From Alphaproteobacteria bacterium UBA3002 (lineage in GTDB: Bacteria; Pseudomonadota; Alphaproteobacteria; Rickettsiales; UBA3002), in NCBI GenBank assembly GCA_002346425.1, contig DDZS01000078.1, forward strand, positions 1 through 47,043: a stretch of DNA of 47,043 nucleotides, given 5' to 3'. Positions 32,044 to 40,291 of the stretch are shown here, one piece after another. Position 1 is the first letter of the stretch. Each line of letters starts with the position of its first letter. Position numbers and translations under genes: made by a program. The notes under the pieces are model-generated. The model was not told where the DNA came from, made no database searches, and saw nothing but the letters and a program-made list of their open reading frames with translations.

Positions 32044-32499
32044 TTGAAACAGACTTATATGGAAAGCATTCTGCTGATCGAGCGTTTGCACCGCCGCTTT
32101 CTCGATGTCATCAAAACCGAGCTGGATCGTAATGGGGTCGAAGACATCAACAACGTACAAACTCTGATACTTTATAATATTGGCGATGAGCAACTCACCG
32201 TTGGCGAGTTAACGAATCGTGGCTATTACCTTGGCTCAAACGTCTCTTATAACGTGAAGAAACTGGTCGAGAATGATTACCTGGTACAGGAGAAATCTCC
32301 GCATGATAAACGTTCTACGCGGGTGCGCCTTTCGGAAAAAGGCCTGAAATTGTGTGAGTCTATCGAAGCGCTCTATGATCGGCATTCCAGTGAGTTAGCG
32401 GAAGGCGAGCCGAACGAAGACGCACTGGCAGATACGAACGAAACTTTACACGCGCTCGAACGTTATTGGACCACATATATCAACAAAATGTTTCGGTGA
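32044..32499 (+). CDS. MarR-family winged-helix regulator, LdtR-like
   Basis: 151 aa, cytoplasmic dimeric DNA-binding protein. The central winged helix contains LTVGELTNRGYYLGSNVSYN as recognition helix and HDKRSTRVRLSEKG as wing. The GDEQLTVGEL / GYYLGSNVSYNVKKLVE sequence is characteristic of LdtR, which in Liberibacter and Rhizobiales relatives controls an L,D-transpeptidase and osmotic tolerance. The TTG start at 32044 is preferred because GAGG lies seven bases upstream; the ATG at 32059 is the alternative. No L,D-transpeptidase gene is adjacent. It precedes the TAXI gene by 74 bases. Confidence 0.85.
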   Translation: MKQTYMESILLIERLHRRFLDVIKTELDRNGVEDINNVQTLILYNIGDEQLTVGELTNRGYYLGSNVSYNVKKLVENDYLVQEKSPHDKRSTRVRLSEKGLKLCESIEALYDRHSSELAEGEPNEDALADTNETLHALERYWTTYINKMFR

Positions 32500-32573
32500 T
32501 TGTCTTCCGCAACGGATTTTGTTAGTTTCCTGCGTATTACTTAGTAATCGACGTTAACAACAAAGGGACAAGC

Positions 32574-33551
32574 ATGAAATTTCTGTCTTTCGTAACGCTG
32601 GCAGCTGCTGGCATGGTGGGTGCATTGCTCGCCCAAAGTCCGGCACAGGCACAAAGTAAATTCGTCACCATTGGTACAGGCGGTGTCACCGGGGTCTATT
32701 ATCCGGCTGGTGGTGCGATCTGCCGTCTGGTCAATCGCGGCCGTAAAGAACATGGCATCCGCTGCTCGGTCGAGTCGACCGGTGGTTCCATTTATAACCT
32801 CAACGCGATCAGCCAAGGCGAATTAGATTTGGGCGTTGCCCAATCTGACTGGCAATATAGTGCCTATAACGGTACCGGCGTGTTCGAGCAATTCGGTCCC
32901 AATAAAGATCTGCGGTCGGTTTTCAGCTTGCATAGCGAGGCTTTCACCGTTGTAGCGCGTGCGGATTCTGGCATTAAAAACTTCGACGACCTGAAGGGCA
33001 AGCGCGTTAATATCGGGAACCCCGGTTCCGGAATGCGTGAAAATATGGAAGAAGTGATGCGGATGAAAGGCTGGACGCGTGACGACTTTGCGCTGGTATC
33101 CGAACTGAAATCATCGGAGCAGGCACAGGCGTTATGCGATAACAAAGTTGACGCGATTGTGTTCGCCGCAGGTCACCCGAACGGTTCGATTCAGGAAGTG
33201 ACTACCACCTGCGACGCTAAATTGATTCCGGTCTCCGGTGACTCAATTGATCAGTTAATCGAAGAATATCCATTTTATAGCAAAGTCACCATTCCCGGCG
33301 AAATGTATAAAGGAAACCCGGATGATGTAACGACCTTTGGGGTGAAAGCCACACTCGTGTCGTCGACGCATGTTCCGGAAGATGTGGTCTATGAAGTAAC
33401 GAAGGCGGTCTTTACCAATTTCGATGCGTTTAAAACGCTGCATTTCGTCTTTGCCACGCTCGACAAAAAAGAGATGGCAACCGAAGGCATGACCGCGCCG
33501 CTGCATCCGGGGGCGGAACGGTATTACCGAGAGATCGGTTTAATCGATTAA
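32574..33551 (+). CDS. TAXI-family TRAP transporter solute-binding protein
   Basis: 325 aa periplasmic protein with a signal peptide (residues 1-27, LAAAGMVGALLAQSPAQAQS). The mature part opens with FVTIGTGGVTGVYYPAGGAI, typical of TAXI (TRAP-associated extracytoplasmic immunogenic) receptors, followed by CSVESTGGSIYNLNAISQGE. In full systems it delivers a ligand (often a dicarboxylate or amino acid) to a fused DctQM-type TRAP permease; no such permease is in this window, so the partner is elsewhere or missing. GGGA lies upstream of the ATG. It ends 11 bases before a bidirectional terminator. Confidence 0.9.
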   Translation: MKFLSFVTLAAAGMVGALLAQSPAQAQSKFVTIGTGGVTGVYYPAGGAICRLVNRGRKEHGIRCSVESTGGSIYNLNAISQGELDLGVAQSDWQYSAYNGTGVFEQFGPNKDLRSVFSLHSEAFTVVARADSGIKNFDDLKGKRVNIGNPGSGMRENMEEVMRMKGWTRDDFALVSELKSSEQAQALCDNKVDAIVFAAGHPNGSIQEVTTTCDAKLIPVSGDSIDQLIEEYPFYSKVTIPGEMYKGNPDDVTTFGVKATLVSSTHVPEDVVYEVTKAVFTNFDAFKTLHFVFATLDKKEMATEGMTAPLHPGAERYYREIGLID

Positions 33552-33562
33552 GCACTTAAGTG

Positions 33563-33589
33563 AAAAAGGCCCCAACCGGGGCCTTTTTT
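33563..33589. terminator. Bidirectional intrinsic terminator
   Basis: An 11-bp stem, AAAAAGGCCCC (33563-33573) with GGGGCCTTTTT (33578-33588), and a four-base loop, with T-runs on both strands. It sits between the convergent TAXI and inositol-monophosphatase-family genes and can stop both. Confidence 0.92.
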
Positions 33590-34685
33590 ATACACCGGCT
33601 AATCTTCCTGTGACCGGAAGTGAGAATTTTTCCGGTGTCACATCTAAAGACTGCATAGTGTTGGGATGCGCGATATAGGTTTCTCCGCAGTAAAGGGGAG
33701 AAGCATCCCGCGGATCGGAAGTGTAGGCAATCGGTGCGCCGGTGCGGGCCGAAAACATAGCGGCCCCTGCTGCGCGCAACACGGCGTCGCGGCCTACATA
33801 ATCCCAGATTGAGCCGCCGGTTAGCCGTGCGACATCGCCACTCCCGTTTAACATTGGAATCTCATCGTAAAGCTGCGGGATGTCGGATTCGGCAATAGTG
33901 GTTTTGTCGCTAAGCGCCAAGCCATTGGGTAAAAACGAAGAGGCAATGCTGGCACCTTCTTCTATCGCTCGAATCAGCCGGTGGCCGATATTCAGGCCTT
34001 TCACGCCTCGAGCTAGTCGAGTGACATGGCTCAGCCTTTCTTCAGATGGGTCGGCTTCGGCTAATTTCTTTAGATGATCGCTGACATACCGGCTAATGCT
34101 TAAGGGCTGATCGGCTTCTGGTTCGGCAATGCTTAACTCTTTTGGTGCTTCGCCTTTGATCTGTTGATAGGCTTTGCCATCGGCACCGACATAGGTCATC
34201 AGCCCGAACTCCGGCATATAGGTCATGCCGAATACCGGCTTTCCTTCACGCGCCAGACCAATCAGAATGCCATATTTCTTCTTACCCGGAGACATAAAAT
34301 TGCTGGTGCCATCGATCGGATCGACCGTCCAAAAAGTGCTAGCTTCTTGCTGCCCACGTTTGGCGGCGGCAGAAGCGCGCGCCAATATCGCGCGGTTGAT
34401 ATGCTCGGGCTGCTCTTCTTGCAAAACCGGGTAGGGAGTATCACTTAATGACTGTAAAAAATCGATGATTTCCTGACCCAATCGGCGATCTTCAGAGGTT
34501 TGCGCTGACAGTCGCACTTTCGACCGATCGGTCGGGTCGGCTTCTTCTTTCATCACATGCGGAAGGTGGCCTTCAGTATCAACCGGCTGAGTTTGCCGCC
34601 ATGCCTGAATCGAATCTCCCCACGCCTGCACGCGTGTTTTCAATGCCTCAATCTGGGCTTCAGTTAGGGGATGGGCCGCGCTCAT
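33588..34685 (-). CDS. Inositol-monophosphatase / CysQ-family phosphatase
   Basis: 365 aa, a metal-dependent phosphatase fold. Catalytic signatures: VLQEEQPE (motif-1 Glu), FWTVDPIDGTSNF (the DPxDGT motif) and the C-terminal SIWDYVGRDAVLRAAGA (the WDxxxxxxxxxxAG motif). Candidate substrates in the family are 3'-phosphoadenosine 5'-phosphate (CysQ/HAL2), inositol phosphates and fructose-1,6-bisphosphate. The length exceeds bacterial SuhB/CysQ by about 100 residues, with an extended charged N-terminus, closer to HAL2-type nucleotidases. It is divergent from tkt, and substrate is not decidable here. Confidence 0.85.
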   Translation of the reverse strand: MSAAHPLTEAQIEALKTRVQAWGDSIQAWRQTQPVDTEGHLPHVMKEEADPTDRSKVRLSAQTSEDRRLGQEIIDFLQSLSDTPYPVLQEEQPEHINRAILARASAAAKRGQQEASTFWTVDPIDGTSNFMSPGKKKYGILIGLAREGKPVFGMTYMPEFGLMTYVGADGKAYQQIKGEAPKELSIAEPEADQPLSISRYVSDHLKKLAEADPSEERLSHVTRLARGVKGLNIGHRLIRAIEEGASIASSFLPNGLALSDKTTIAESDIPQLYDEIPMLNGSGDVARLTGGSIWDYVGRDAVLRAAGAAMFSARTGAPIAYTSDPRDASPLYCGETYIAHPNTMQSLDVTPEKFSLPVTGRLAGV

Positions 34686-34805
34686 ACTTCTTCTATAGCA
34701 TGGCCCAATCAGGCAAGCGAGAAGCTTAAAAAATCTTCATGGAACTGTCACAGATATCCGCGGAAAAGACTTTCCATTTTGCCGCAGATGAGTAGAGTGC
34801 GCCCT

Positions 34806-36797
34806 ATGACCCAGACAAAACTCGCCCCCCATTCCGACGTATCTCATTATGACCTGGCCAATGCCATCCGCGCGCTGAGCATGGATGCCGTGCAAGCGGC
34901 CAATTCCGGCCATCCCGGCATGCCGATGGGCATGGCCGATGTCGCTACTGTACTGTTTAGCGATGTCCTGAAATACGACCCGCGCCATCCAAACTGGCCC
35001 GATCGCGATCGATTTATTCTCTCGACCGGCCATGGATCTATGCTGCTGTATTCGCTGCTCTATCTCACAGGCTATGCGGATATTACCTTGGATGAAATCA
35101 AGAATTTCCGCCAATTACATGCAAAAACCTGTGGCCATCCGGAATATGGCGAGGCGGCAGGCATTGAGACAACGACCGGTCCGCTAGGGCAGGGGCTGGC
35201 CAATGCGGTTGGCATGGCCATGGCAGAAAAAGCGTTAGCGGCTGAATTCGGTGATGACGTCGTCGATCATTACACTTATGTCCTAGCCGGAGATGGGTGC
35301 CTGATGGAAGGCATTAGTCAGGAAGCGATTTCACTGGCCGGGCATTTGAAGCTGAGCAAACTGATTATTTTATTTGATGATAACGGCATCTCAATTGATG
35401 GGCCTACGTCGCTCACCACCTCGGAAGATCATGTAAAACGTTTCGAGGCGTGCGGCTGGCATGTGCAATCGATCAACGGGCATGACCCCATTGCCGTGCA
35501 ATCGGCGTTATATGAGGCGAAAGCAAGCGATAAACCTTCGATGATCGCCTGCCGTACGGTGATTGGCTATGGCTCGCCCAATAAACAAGGCACAGCGGGC
35601 ACACATGGCTCCCCGCTCGGCGATGAAGAAATTGCCGCGACGCGCAAAGAATTGAACTGGCCGCATGCGCCGTTCGAAATTCCTGATGCGATCTTGAATT
35701 ATTGGCGGCAATTAGGCGAGCAGCACCAGGATGCGTATCGCGAATGGAATGAACGTCTGGAAAATAGTGGCAAAGCTGAAGGCTTTACACAACGCATCTC
35801 CGGCGAATTAAGCGATGGCTGGCAACAGGCGATTTTGACGCTTAAGCAAGACATTGCGAGCAAACAACCCAAAGACGCTAGCCGTAAATCATCGCAAAAT
35901 GTGCTGGATGCGATTGCGCCGCATATGCCGGAATTGCTTGGCGGGTCTGCGGATTTAACCGGGTCGAACAATACCCGCGCCAAAGGCGCAGAAGCGCTTT
36001 CTGCGGAGACATTCGGTGCGCGTTATATCCATTACGGGATTCGCGAACATAGCATGGCCGCGGCCATGAACGGTATCGCACTGCATGGCGGTTTCGTGCC
36101 CTTTGGCGGGACATTCTTAGTCTTCACGGATTACTGTCGCCCGGCTATTCGCCTCTCGGCCTTAATGAAGCAGCGCGTGATTTACGTGATGACGCATGAT
36201 TCGATTGGGCTCGGGGAAGACGGCCCAACGCACCAGCCGGTGGAGCATCTGGCCAGTTTACGCGCGATGCCGAATCTAAACGTGTTCCGCCCGGCAGACG
36301 CCGCGGAAACTGCCGAGTGCTGGGCATTAGCACTGGCCAGTAACGAAACGCCATCTATCCTCGCGTTATCGCGCCAGAATTTACCTTCCCTGCGTAGCGA
36401 GTATACCGAAGAAAATCTCTGCGCCTATGGGGCTTACACCTTATGCGAACATTCGGAAGAGAATCCGCAAGTAACGTTGATCGGTACCGGTAGCGAAGTC
36501 AGCCTCTGTGTGGAAGCAGCGAAAGCCCTAAAAGTCGAAGGTATTGCGGCACGCGTAGTGTCTATGCCGTGTCAGGAGCTGTTCTTGCAGCAGCCGGAAA
36601 CCTATCGCAATGAAGTATTAGGCAGCGGTCCGGCCATTGCGGTGGAAGCGGCCAGCGGTTTCGGCTGGGAACGTTTTGCCGATGCCTTTATCGGCATGAA
36701 TGGCTTTGGAGCCTCCGCTCCGGCAGAGAAACTCTACGAGTATTTCGGGATCACGGCCAAAGCGATTACGGACAAAGCGCGAGAGTTAGTCGCCTAA
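34806..36797 (+). CDS. tkt: Transketolase
   Basis: Thiamine-diphosphate enzyme moving two-carbon units between sugar phosphates in the pentose phosphate pathway. 663 aa. Features: NSGHPGMPMGMADVA near the start, the ThDP motif GDGCLMEGISQEA with a downstream DN, the pyrimidine-domain GIREHSMAAAMNGIALHGG, and DSIGLGEDGPTHQPVEHLA. The frame is open from 34671 but the ATG at 34806 fits the family start (ANAIRALSMDAVQAANSGHPG). Its 3' end overlaps the convergent hydrolase by 12 bases. Confidence 0.96.
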   Translation: MTQTKLAPHSDVSHYDLANAIRALSMDAVQAANSGHPGMPMGMADVATVLFSDVLKYDPRHPNWPDRDRFILSTGHGSMLLYSLLYLTGYADITLDEIKNFRQLHAKTCGHPEYGEAAGIETTTGPLGQGLANAVGMAMAEKALAAEFGDDVVDHYTYVLAGDGCLMEGISQEAISLAGHLKLSKLIILFDDNGISIDGPTSLTTSEDHVKRFEACGWHVQSINGHDPIAVQSALYEAKASDKPSMIACRTVIGYGSPNKQGTAGTHGSPLGDEEIAATRKELNWPHAPFEIPDAILNYWRQLGEQHQDAYREWNERLENSGKAEGFTQRISGELSDGWQQAILTLKQDIASKQPKDASRKSSQNVLDAIAPHMPELLGGSADLTGSNNTRAKGAEALSAETFGARYIHYGIREHSMAAAMNGIALHGGFVPFGGTFLVFTDYCRPAIRLSALMKQRVIYVMTHDSIGLGEDGPTHQPVEHLASLRAMPNLNVFRPADAAETAECWALALASNETPSILALSRQNLPSLRSEYTEENLCAYGAYTLCEHSEENPQVTLIGTGSEVSLCVEAAKALKVEGIAARVVSMPCQELFLQQPETYRNEVLGSGPAIAVEAASGFGWERFADAFIGMNGFGASAPAEKLYEYFGITAKAITDKARELVA

Positions 36798-37598
36798 GCT
36801 TTTCAGAAACGCCTGAATCGCGTTAAACGCGCCATGTTGGTATAGATTATTATGCCCGGCTTCGGGGTGGAACCATGCCTGTTTCGGTTCCGGTGCGGCT
36901 TCATACAGTTGTGTTCCCAAGCTAAATGGAATCACCCGATCTTGCTCACCATGCAGGAATAATTTTGGGCAATGTATCTTGTCGATTTCATCCATACTGT
37001 TAAACGGATCGAACAGCAAAAATTCGAGCACAGGAAGATACCGGAACCGCGCGGCTGCGGCATCGGCGATGGAGGTATAGGGCGCCTCTAAAATAAGCGC
37101 TTTGGGTGGATGCAGCGCGGCAAGCTGGACGGCAACACCGGTGCCAAGCGACACGCCATAATAAATAATCTCATCACGCGGCACATAGGTTTGCACATAG
37201 GTCAACGCCGTTTGTGCATCCAGCACCATATCATGCTGCGTTGGGCGGCCCGGGTTTCCGCCAAAGCCACGATATTCGGGTATAAATACACCATAACCCA
37301 AGGCCGCCAAACGTTTCACGCGCGGCAGCGGCGAGACGATATCGCCTGAATTGCCGTGGAAATAGACCAGCGTCGGCTTACCTTTTTTAGCAGGGAGATA
37401 CCCGGCGCGCAGCGATAACCCATCATGGCTAGCGATAAACACTTCCCGCATGCCGGACACCGTCAAGGCACGTGCAACACGCGACGGATCGGCGCCAGGA
37501 AAGAGAATGGCGCGCTGATAGAAAAATAATGCGACGAAGAGAGAAAGATACGCAATGCCAACAAGAATGAGGAGGCGGACGCCGAGTCGTCGGATCAT
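36786..37598 (-). CDS. Alpha/beta hydrolase, membrane-anchored (YfhR/BEM46-like)
   Basis: 270 aa. One N-terminal membrane helix (about residues 8-27, LLILVGIAYLSLFVALFF) anchors a hydrolase domain with the oxyanion motif YFHGNSGD, the nucleophile elbow GVSLGTG, a catalytic Asp in LHGEQDRVIPF and a His in HPEAGHNNLYQHG. The layout matches YfhR/BEM46 (ABHD12/13-like) serine hydrolases; substrate unknown. It is four bases overlapped with the racemase gene upstream, so both are co-transcribed. Confidence 0.87.
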   Translation of the reverse strand: MIRRLGVRLLILVGIAYLSLFVALFFYQRAILFPGADPSRVARALTVSGMREVFIASHDGLSLRAGYLPAKKGKPTLVYFHGNSGDIVSPLPRVKRLAALGYGVFIPEYRGFGGNPGRPTQHDMVLDAQTALTYVQTYVPRDEIIYYGVSLGTGVAVQLAALHPPKALILEAPYTSIADAAAARFRYLPVLEFLLFDPFNSMDEIDKIHCPKLFLHGEQDRVIPFSLGTQLYEAAPEPKQAWFHPEAGHNNLYQHGAFNAIQAFLKSLGD

Positions 37599-38290
37599 GT
37601 GTCTCTCAAGATAAAGGCGGCTCCCGCCCGGGCGTGAATTTCCGCACTCGGGTAAAGGCGTAGCGCGGTGTGTTCAGGTAAAATCAGCTGTTCAATTTCC
37701 GTGCAGCCTAGAATGATGCCTTCGGCGCCTTGCGTTTGCAGACGCTCCATCACCGACAAATAATAGTCGCGACTTTCAGGAAGAAATTGGCCCTGACAAA
37801 GCTCCCCAAAGACAATCCGATGAATCTCTTCGCGCTCTTCCTTTTCGGGTGTGAGCACGGTGATGCCATGCGTTTGGAGCCGCTCGCGGTAAAAGGGTTC
37901 TTCCATCGTACCGCGTGCCCCAAGCAACCCGGCTACCGTCTGGCCTTCTTGCTGCATGGCCTCCGCTACGGCATCGGCTATATGCACTAATGGGACAGAG
38001 ATGGCCGCCTCAATTGCCGGGGCGCATTTATGCATGTAATTGGTGCAAATCATAATCGCATCCGCTCCGGCAGCCTGCAGCCCAAGCGCTGCCTTGGTCA
38101 GGCGATCATACAGTGGCTGCCAATCATCGTATTTCTGTAACGCAGCAATCTCTGCAAACTCGAAGCTATGCAACAAGAGCGGTGCCGAATGCAGCCCGCC
38201 TTTTTCATCACGTATCGTTTCGTTGAGAATACGGTAATATTCGCGCGTCGATTCCCAGCTCATGCCGCCAAGTAGGCCTAAGGTTTTCAT
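37595..38290 (-). CDS. Aspartate/glutamate-type amino-acid racemase
   Basis: 231 aa, PLP-independent racemase family using a pair of cysteines: MICTNYMHKCAP (first Cys region) and IILGCTEIEQLIL (second). The start KTLGLLGGMSWESTREYYR is typical of YgeA/RacX-type broad-spectrum or Asp/Glu racemases. I use the ATG at 38290; a frame open to 38329 adds a poor-looking prefix. It could supply D-amino acids for cell wall remodelling. The last four bases overlap the hydrolase start. Confidence 0.88.
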   Translation of the reverse strand: MKTLGLLGGMSWESTREYYRILNETIRDEKGGLHSAPLLLHSFEFAEIAALQKYDDWQPLYDRLTKAALGLQAAGADAIMICTNYMHKCAPAIEAAISVPLVHIADAVAEAMQQEGQTVAGLLGARGTMEEPFYRERLQTHGITVLTPEKEEREEIHRIVFGELCQGQFLPESRDYYLSVMERLQTQGAEGIILGCTEIEQLILPEHTALRLYPSAEIHARAGAAFILRDT

Positions 38291-38383
38291 CGGACTATCC
38301 TGCCAGCCAGCATCCGGACTGGCAAGCAATCATAGAAGATTGACAAACGCGAAAAAGCCTGTCACATGCTGATCTTCCATCGT

Positions 38384-38470
38384 GCCCAGATGGCGGAATT
38401 GGTAGACGCGCTAGCTTCAGGTGCTAGTTCTCTTCGGGGAGTGGAGGTTCAAGTCCTCTTCTGGGCACCA
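38384..38470 (+). tRNA. tRNA-Leu (anticodon CAG)
   Basis: 87-base class II tRNA. Acceptor GCCCAGA pairs with TCTGGGC, discriminator A, encoded CCA. Anticodon stem CTAGC/GCTAG encloses TTCAGGT, so the anticodon is CAG (CUG codon). A long variable arm (TCTCTTCGGGGAGT) and the T arm GGTTCAAGTCC are present. The accessory-looking TetR/reductase/hydrolase genes follow. Confidence 0.97.
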
Positions 38471-38674
38471 TCTTAATCTCCCCAATACATTCACGGAAAT
38501 CTTGCAAGCCTTTACGCCGACAACAGCTTTCAGGTTATTGACAGCCCATTGTGTGCAGCTAAAAGTGGCATGCGCGCTAATGATGCTAATCACAATGTTT
38601 TTTAGACTCATTCAGACCTCTTGCCTTCACCTTCATTAAGGTTGTCTTAAAAAGCACTTGCATAACGCCATCTA

Positions 38675-38698
38675 ATAACGTACTGTATGGTACGTTAT
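38675..38698. promoter_or_regulatory. TetR-type operator overlapping a promoter
   Basis: ATAACGTAC (38675-38683) and GTACGTTAT (38690-38698) are perfect nine-base inverted arms around TGTATG. A -35 TTGCAT (38658-38663) and, 17 bases on, -10 TACTGT (38681-38686) place the -10 inside the palindrome, so a bound repressor would block transcription. It lies 29 bases before the TetR-family gene, implying autoregulation and control of the reductase. Confidence 0.7.
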
Positions 38699-38726
38699 GT
38701 AAGTTAACGAGTTTTTTTGGTAGCTG

Positions 38727-39344
38727 ATGATGAAACCGCCACAAAAAATAAAGCGTAACGCAGGCCGTCCCGCAGCTTTTAGCAGGGAAGAAGCGCTGAA
38801 GTCTGCCATTAAAGCCTTTTGGCGGCATGGGTATGACGGCATTGATGTCGAGCAGATTGCAATTTCTTTAGGGGCAACAAAACCAAGCCTTTACCGGCAG
38901 TTTGGCAGTAAAAAACAGCTTTTTGTGGAGGCGTTGAAGCATTACGCTTCTATTACGGCAACCGTGCCACGTGATGTATTGGCGCAAGCCCCTACCATCC
39001 GTGAATCGCTTGCAGATTTGCTGGAATATGCATTTTCGGTTTTCACACAAACGGATGAGCCGCACGGATGTTTTCTGGCTTGTGTGGCAACAGCTATGGC
39101 GCAAGACCATCCGGAAGCAGGGGAAATATTTCTACATTCAACATCTGTGCTGGAAGCAAGTATTGTCCACCGCCTCACGCGCGCCGTGAATGAAGGCGAA
39201 TTGCCGAAATCATTTCCTGTAAAAAAACGGGCCGCGCTGCTGGTGAATTTGCTGAATGCCTATTCGCTACGCGCACGCGCCGGAACATCCCGAAAATCGC
39301 TGATGACGGATGCAGAGGATATTCTCAACTTTGTACTTAATTAA
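38727..39344 (+). CDS. TetR/AcrR-family transcriptional repressor
   Basis: 205 aa. The N-terminal TetR helix-turn-helix spans about residues 20-65 (REEALKSAIKAFWRHGYDGI, then ISLGATKPSLYRQFGSKKQL). The ligand-binding C-terminal half is helical and contains PHGCFLACVATAMAQDHPEA, a Cys-containing segment seen in a large TetR subfamily (TetR_C_16-like), though ligand cannot be inferred. Either of two adjacent ATGs (38727, 38730) could start it. A perfect palindrome just upstream is its likely operator, and the quinone-reductase-like gene 64 bases downstream is the likely target. Confidence 0.88.
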   Translation: MMKPPQKIKRNAGRPAAFSREEALKSAIKAFWRHGYDGIDVEQIAISLGATKPSLYRQFGSKKQLFVEALKHYASITATVPRDVLAQAPTIRESLADLLEYAFSVFTQTDEPHGCFLACVATAMAQDHPEAGEIFLHSTSVLEASIVHRLTRAVNEGELPKSFPVKKRAALLVNLLNAYSLRARAGTSRKSLMTDAEDILNFVLN

Positions 39345-39408
39345 CCATTCGATGCGAAAGCGCTTATTGAAAACCAATGTCATTATTTAATCTATGGAAA
39401 GTCATTAC

Positions 39409-40185
39409 ATGAAAAAGAAAATCCTGATCGTATATGCCCAACCTGAACCCACCTCAATGACGCGCACACTGGTGGACGTCACCGTCGAAACGCTGGAGCA
39501 ACAAGGCCACACGGTCATGCACTCCGATCTTTATGGCATGAAGTGGAAAGCCGTGTACGACGCGGAAGATTTTCCCGTCCGTGACAATAACGAACGGCTT
39601 TCATTCATTACGGAATCGGCAAATGCCTATGCCACAGGCCAGCAAACGCCGGATGTACTGGCCGAGCAGCAAAAACTTAAAAAAGCCGATGCGGTGATTC
39701 TGCTATTTCCGCTTTGGTGGTTTGGTGTGCCTGCCATCATGAAAGGTTGGATCGAGCGCGTTTATGCATTTGGATTCGGCTATGGCTACAAGGATGGCAC
39801 CAACACACATCGTTATGGCGAAGGCGCGCTCAAAGGCAAACGCGCGCTGGTATGCGTTTTGACTGGTGGGCCGGAAGCCGATTACAGCCCACGCGGCATC
39901 AATGGTCCCATTGATCAGCTGCTTTTCCCACTTACGCACGGCGCGCTGTTTTATCCGGGGATGGATGTGCTGCCTACACATGCCGTCTACAGTGCGGCAT
40001 TCATAAATACACCTGAAGCGGCAGAAACTGCCAAAGCCGCATGGCGCAAGCGCGTTGAGGGTTTGTTCACCGATATGCCCATCCCGTTCCGCTTACAAAA
40101 TGGTGGTGACTACCCTAATCGCCGTGTGCTTGCTGACCATGTCGCCCTAGGAAAAACGGGATTGGAGGCGCATGTGGCGGAGTAA
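39409..40185 (+). CDS. NAD(P)H quinone oxidoreductase-like flavoprotein (NQO1/flavodoxin_2 family)
   Basis: 258 aa from the ATG at 39409, which has GGAAAG seven bases upstream; an ATG at 39394 is possible. Flavodoxin-like fold: KKILIVYAQPEPTSMTRTLV (FMN/FAD phosphate site), AVILLFPLWWFGVPAIMKGW (the NQO1-type flavin loop) and RALVCVLTGGPEADYSPRG. Family members carry out two-electron reduction of quinones and related electrophiles. The TetR gene upstream and the broken hydrolase downstream suggest a chemically induced detoxification unit. Confidence 0.88.
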   Translation: MKKKILIVYAQPEPTSMTRTLVDVTVETLEQQGHTVMHSDLYGMKWKAVYDAEDFPVRDNNERLSFITESANAYATGQQTPDVLAEQQKLKKADAVILLFPLWWFGVPAIMKGWIERVYAFGFGYGYKDGTNTHRYGEGALKGKRALVCVLTGGPEADYSPRGINGPIDQLLFPLTHGALFYPGMDVLPTHAVYSAAFINTPEAAETAKAAWRKRVEGLFTDMPIPFRLQNGGDYPNRRVLADHVALGKTGLEAHVAE

Positions 40186-40291
40186 ACACTCTCCGCTAGC
40201 GAAGCATGTTTTTTGCGAATGCTAGCGCGCTAAGAGTTGGGAATAAGCATCCAACTTCTGCGCATTAAGATACAACACTTTATTAAACGTC

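Noticed and set aside
34671..34805. 45-codon extension upstream of transketolase
   Set aside because: No family similarity, rare-residue composition, and it would overlap the divergent phosphatase start.
38417..38611. A 64-codon minus-strand frame overlapping tRNA-Leu
   Set aside because: It runs through the tRNA gene, has no ribosome-binding site and no recognisable motif.
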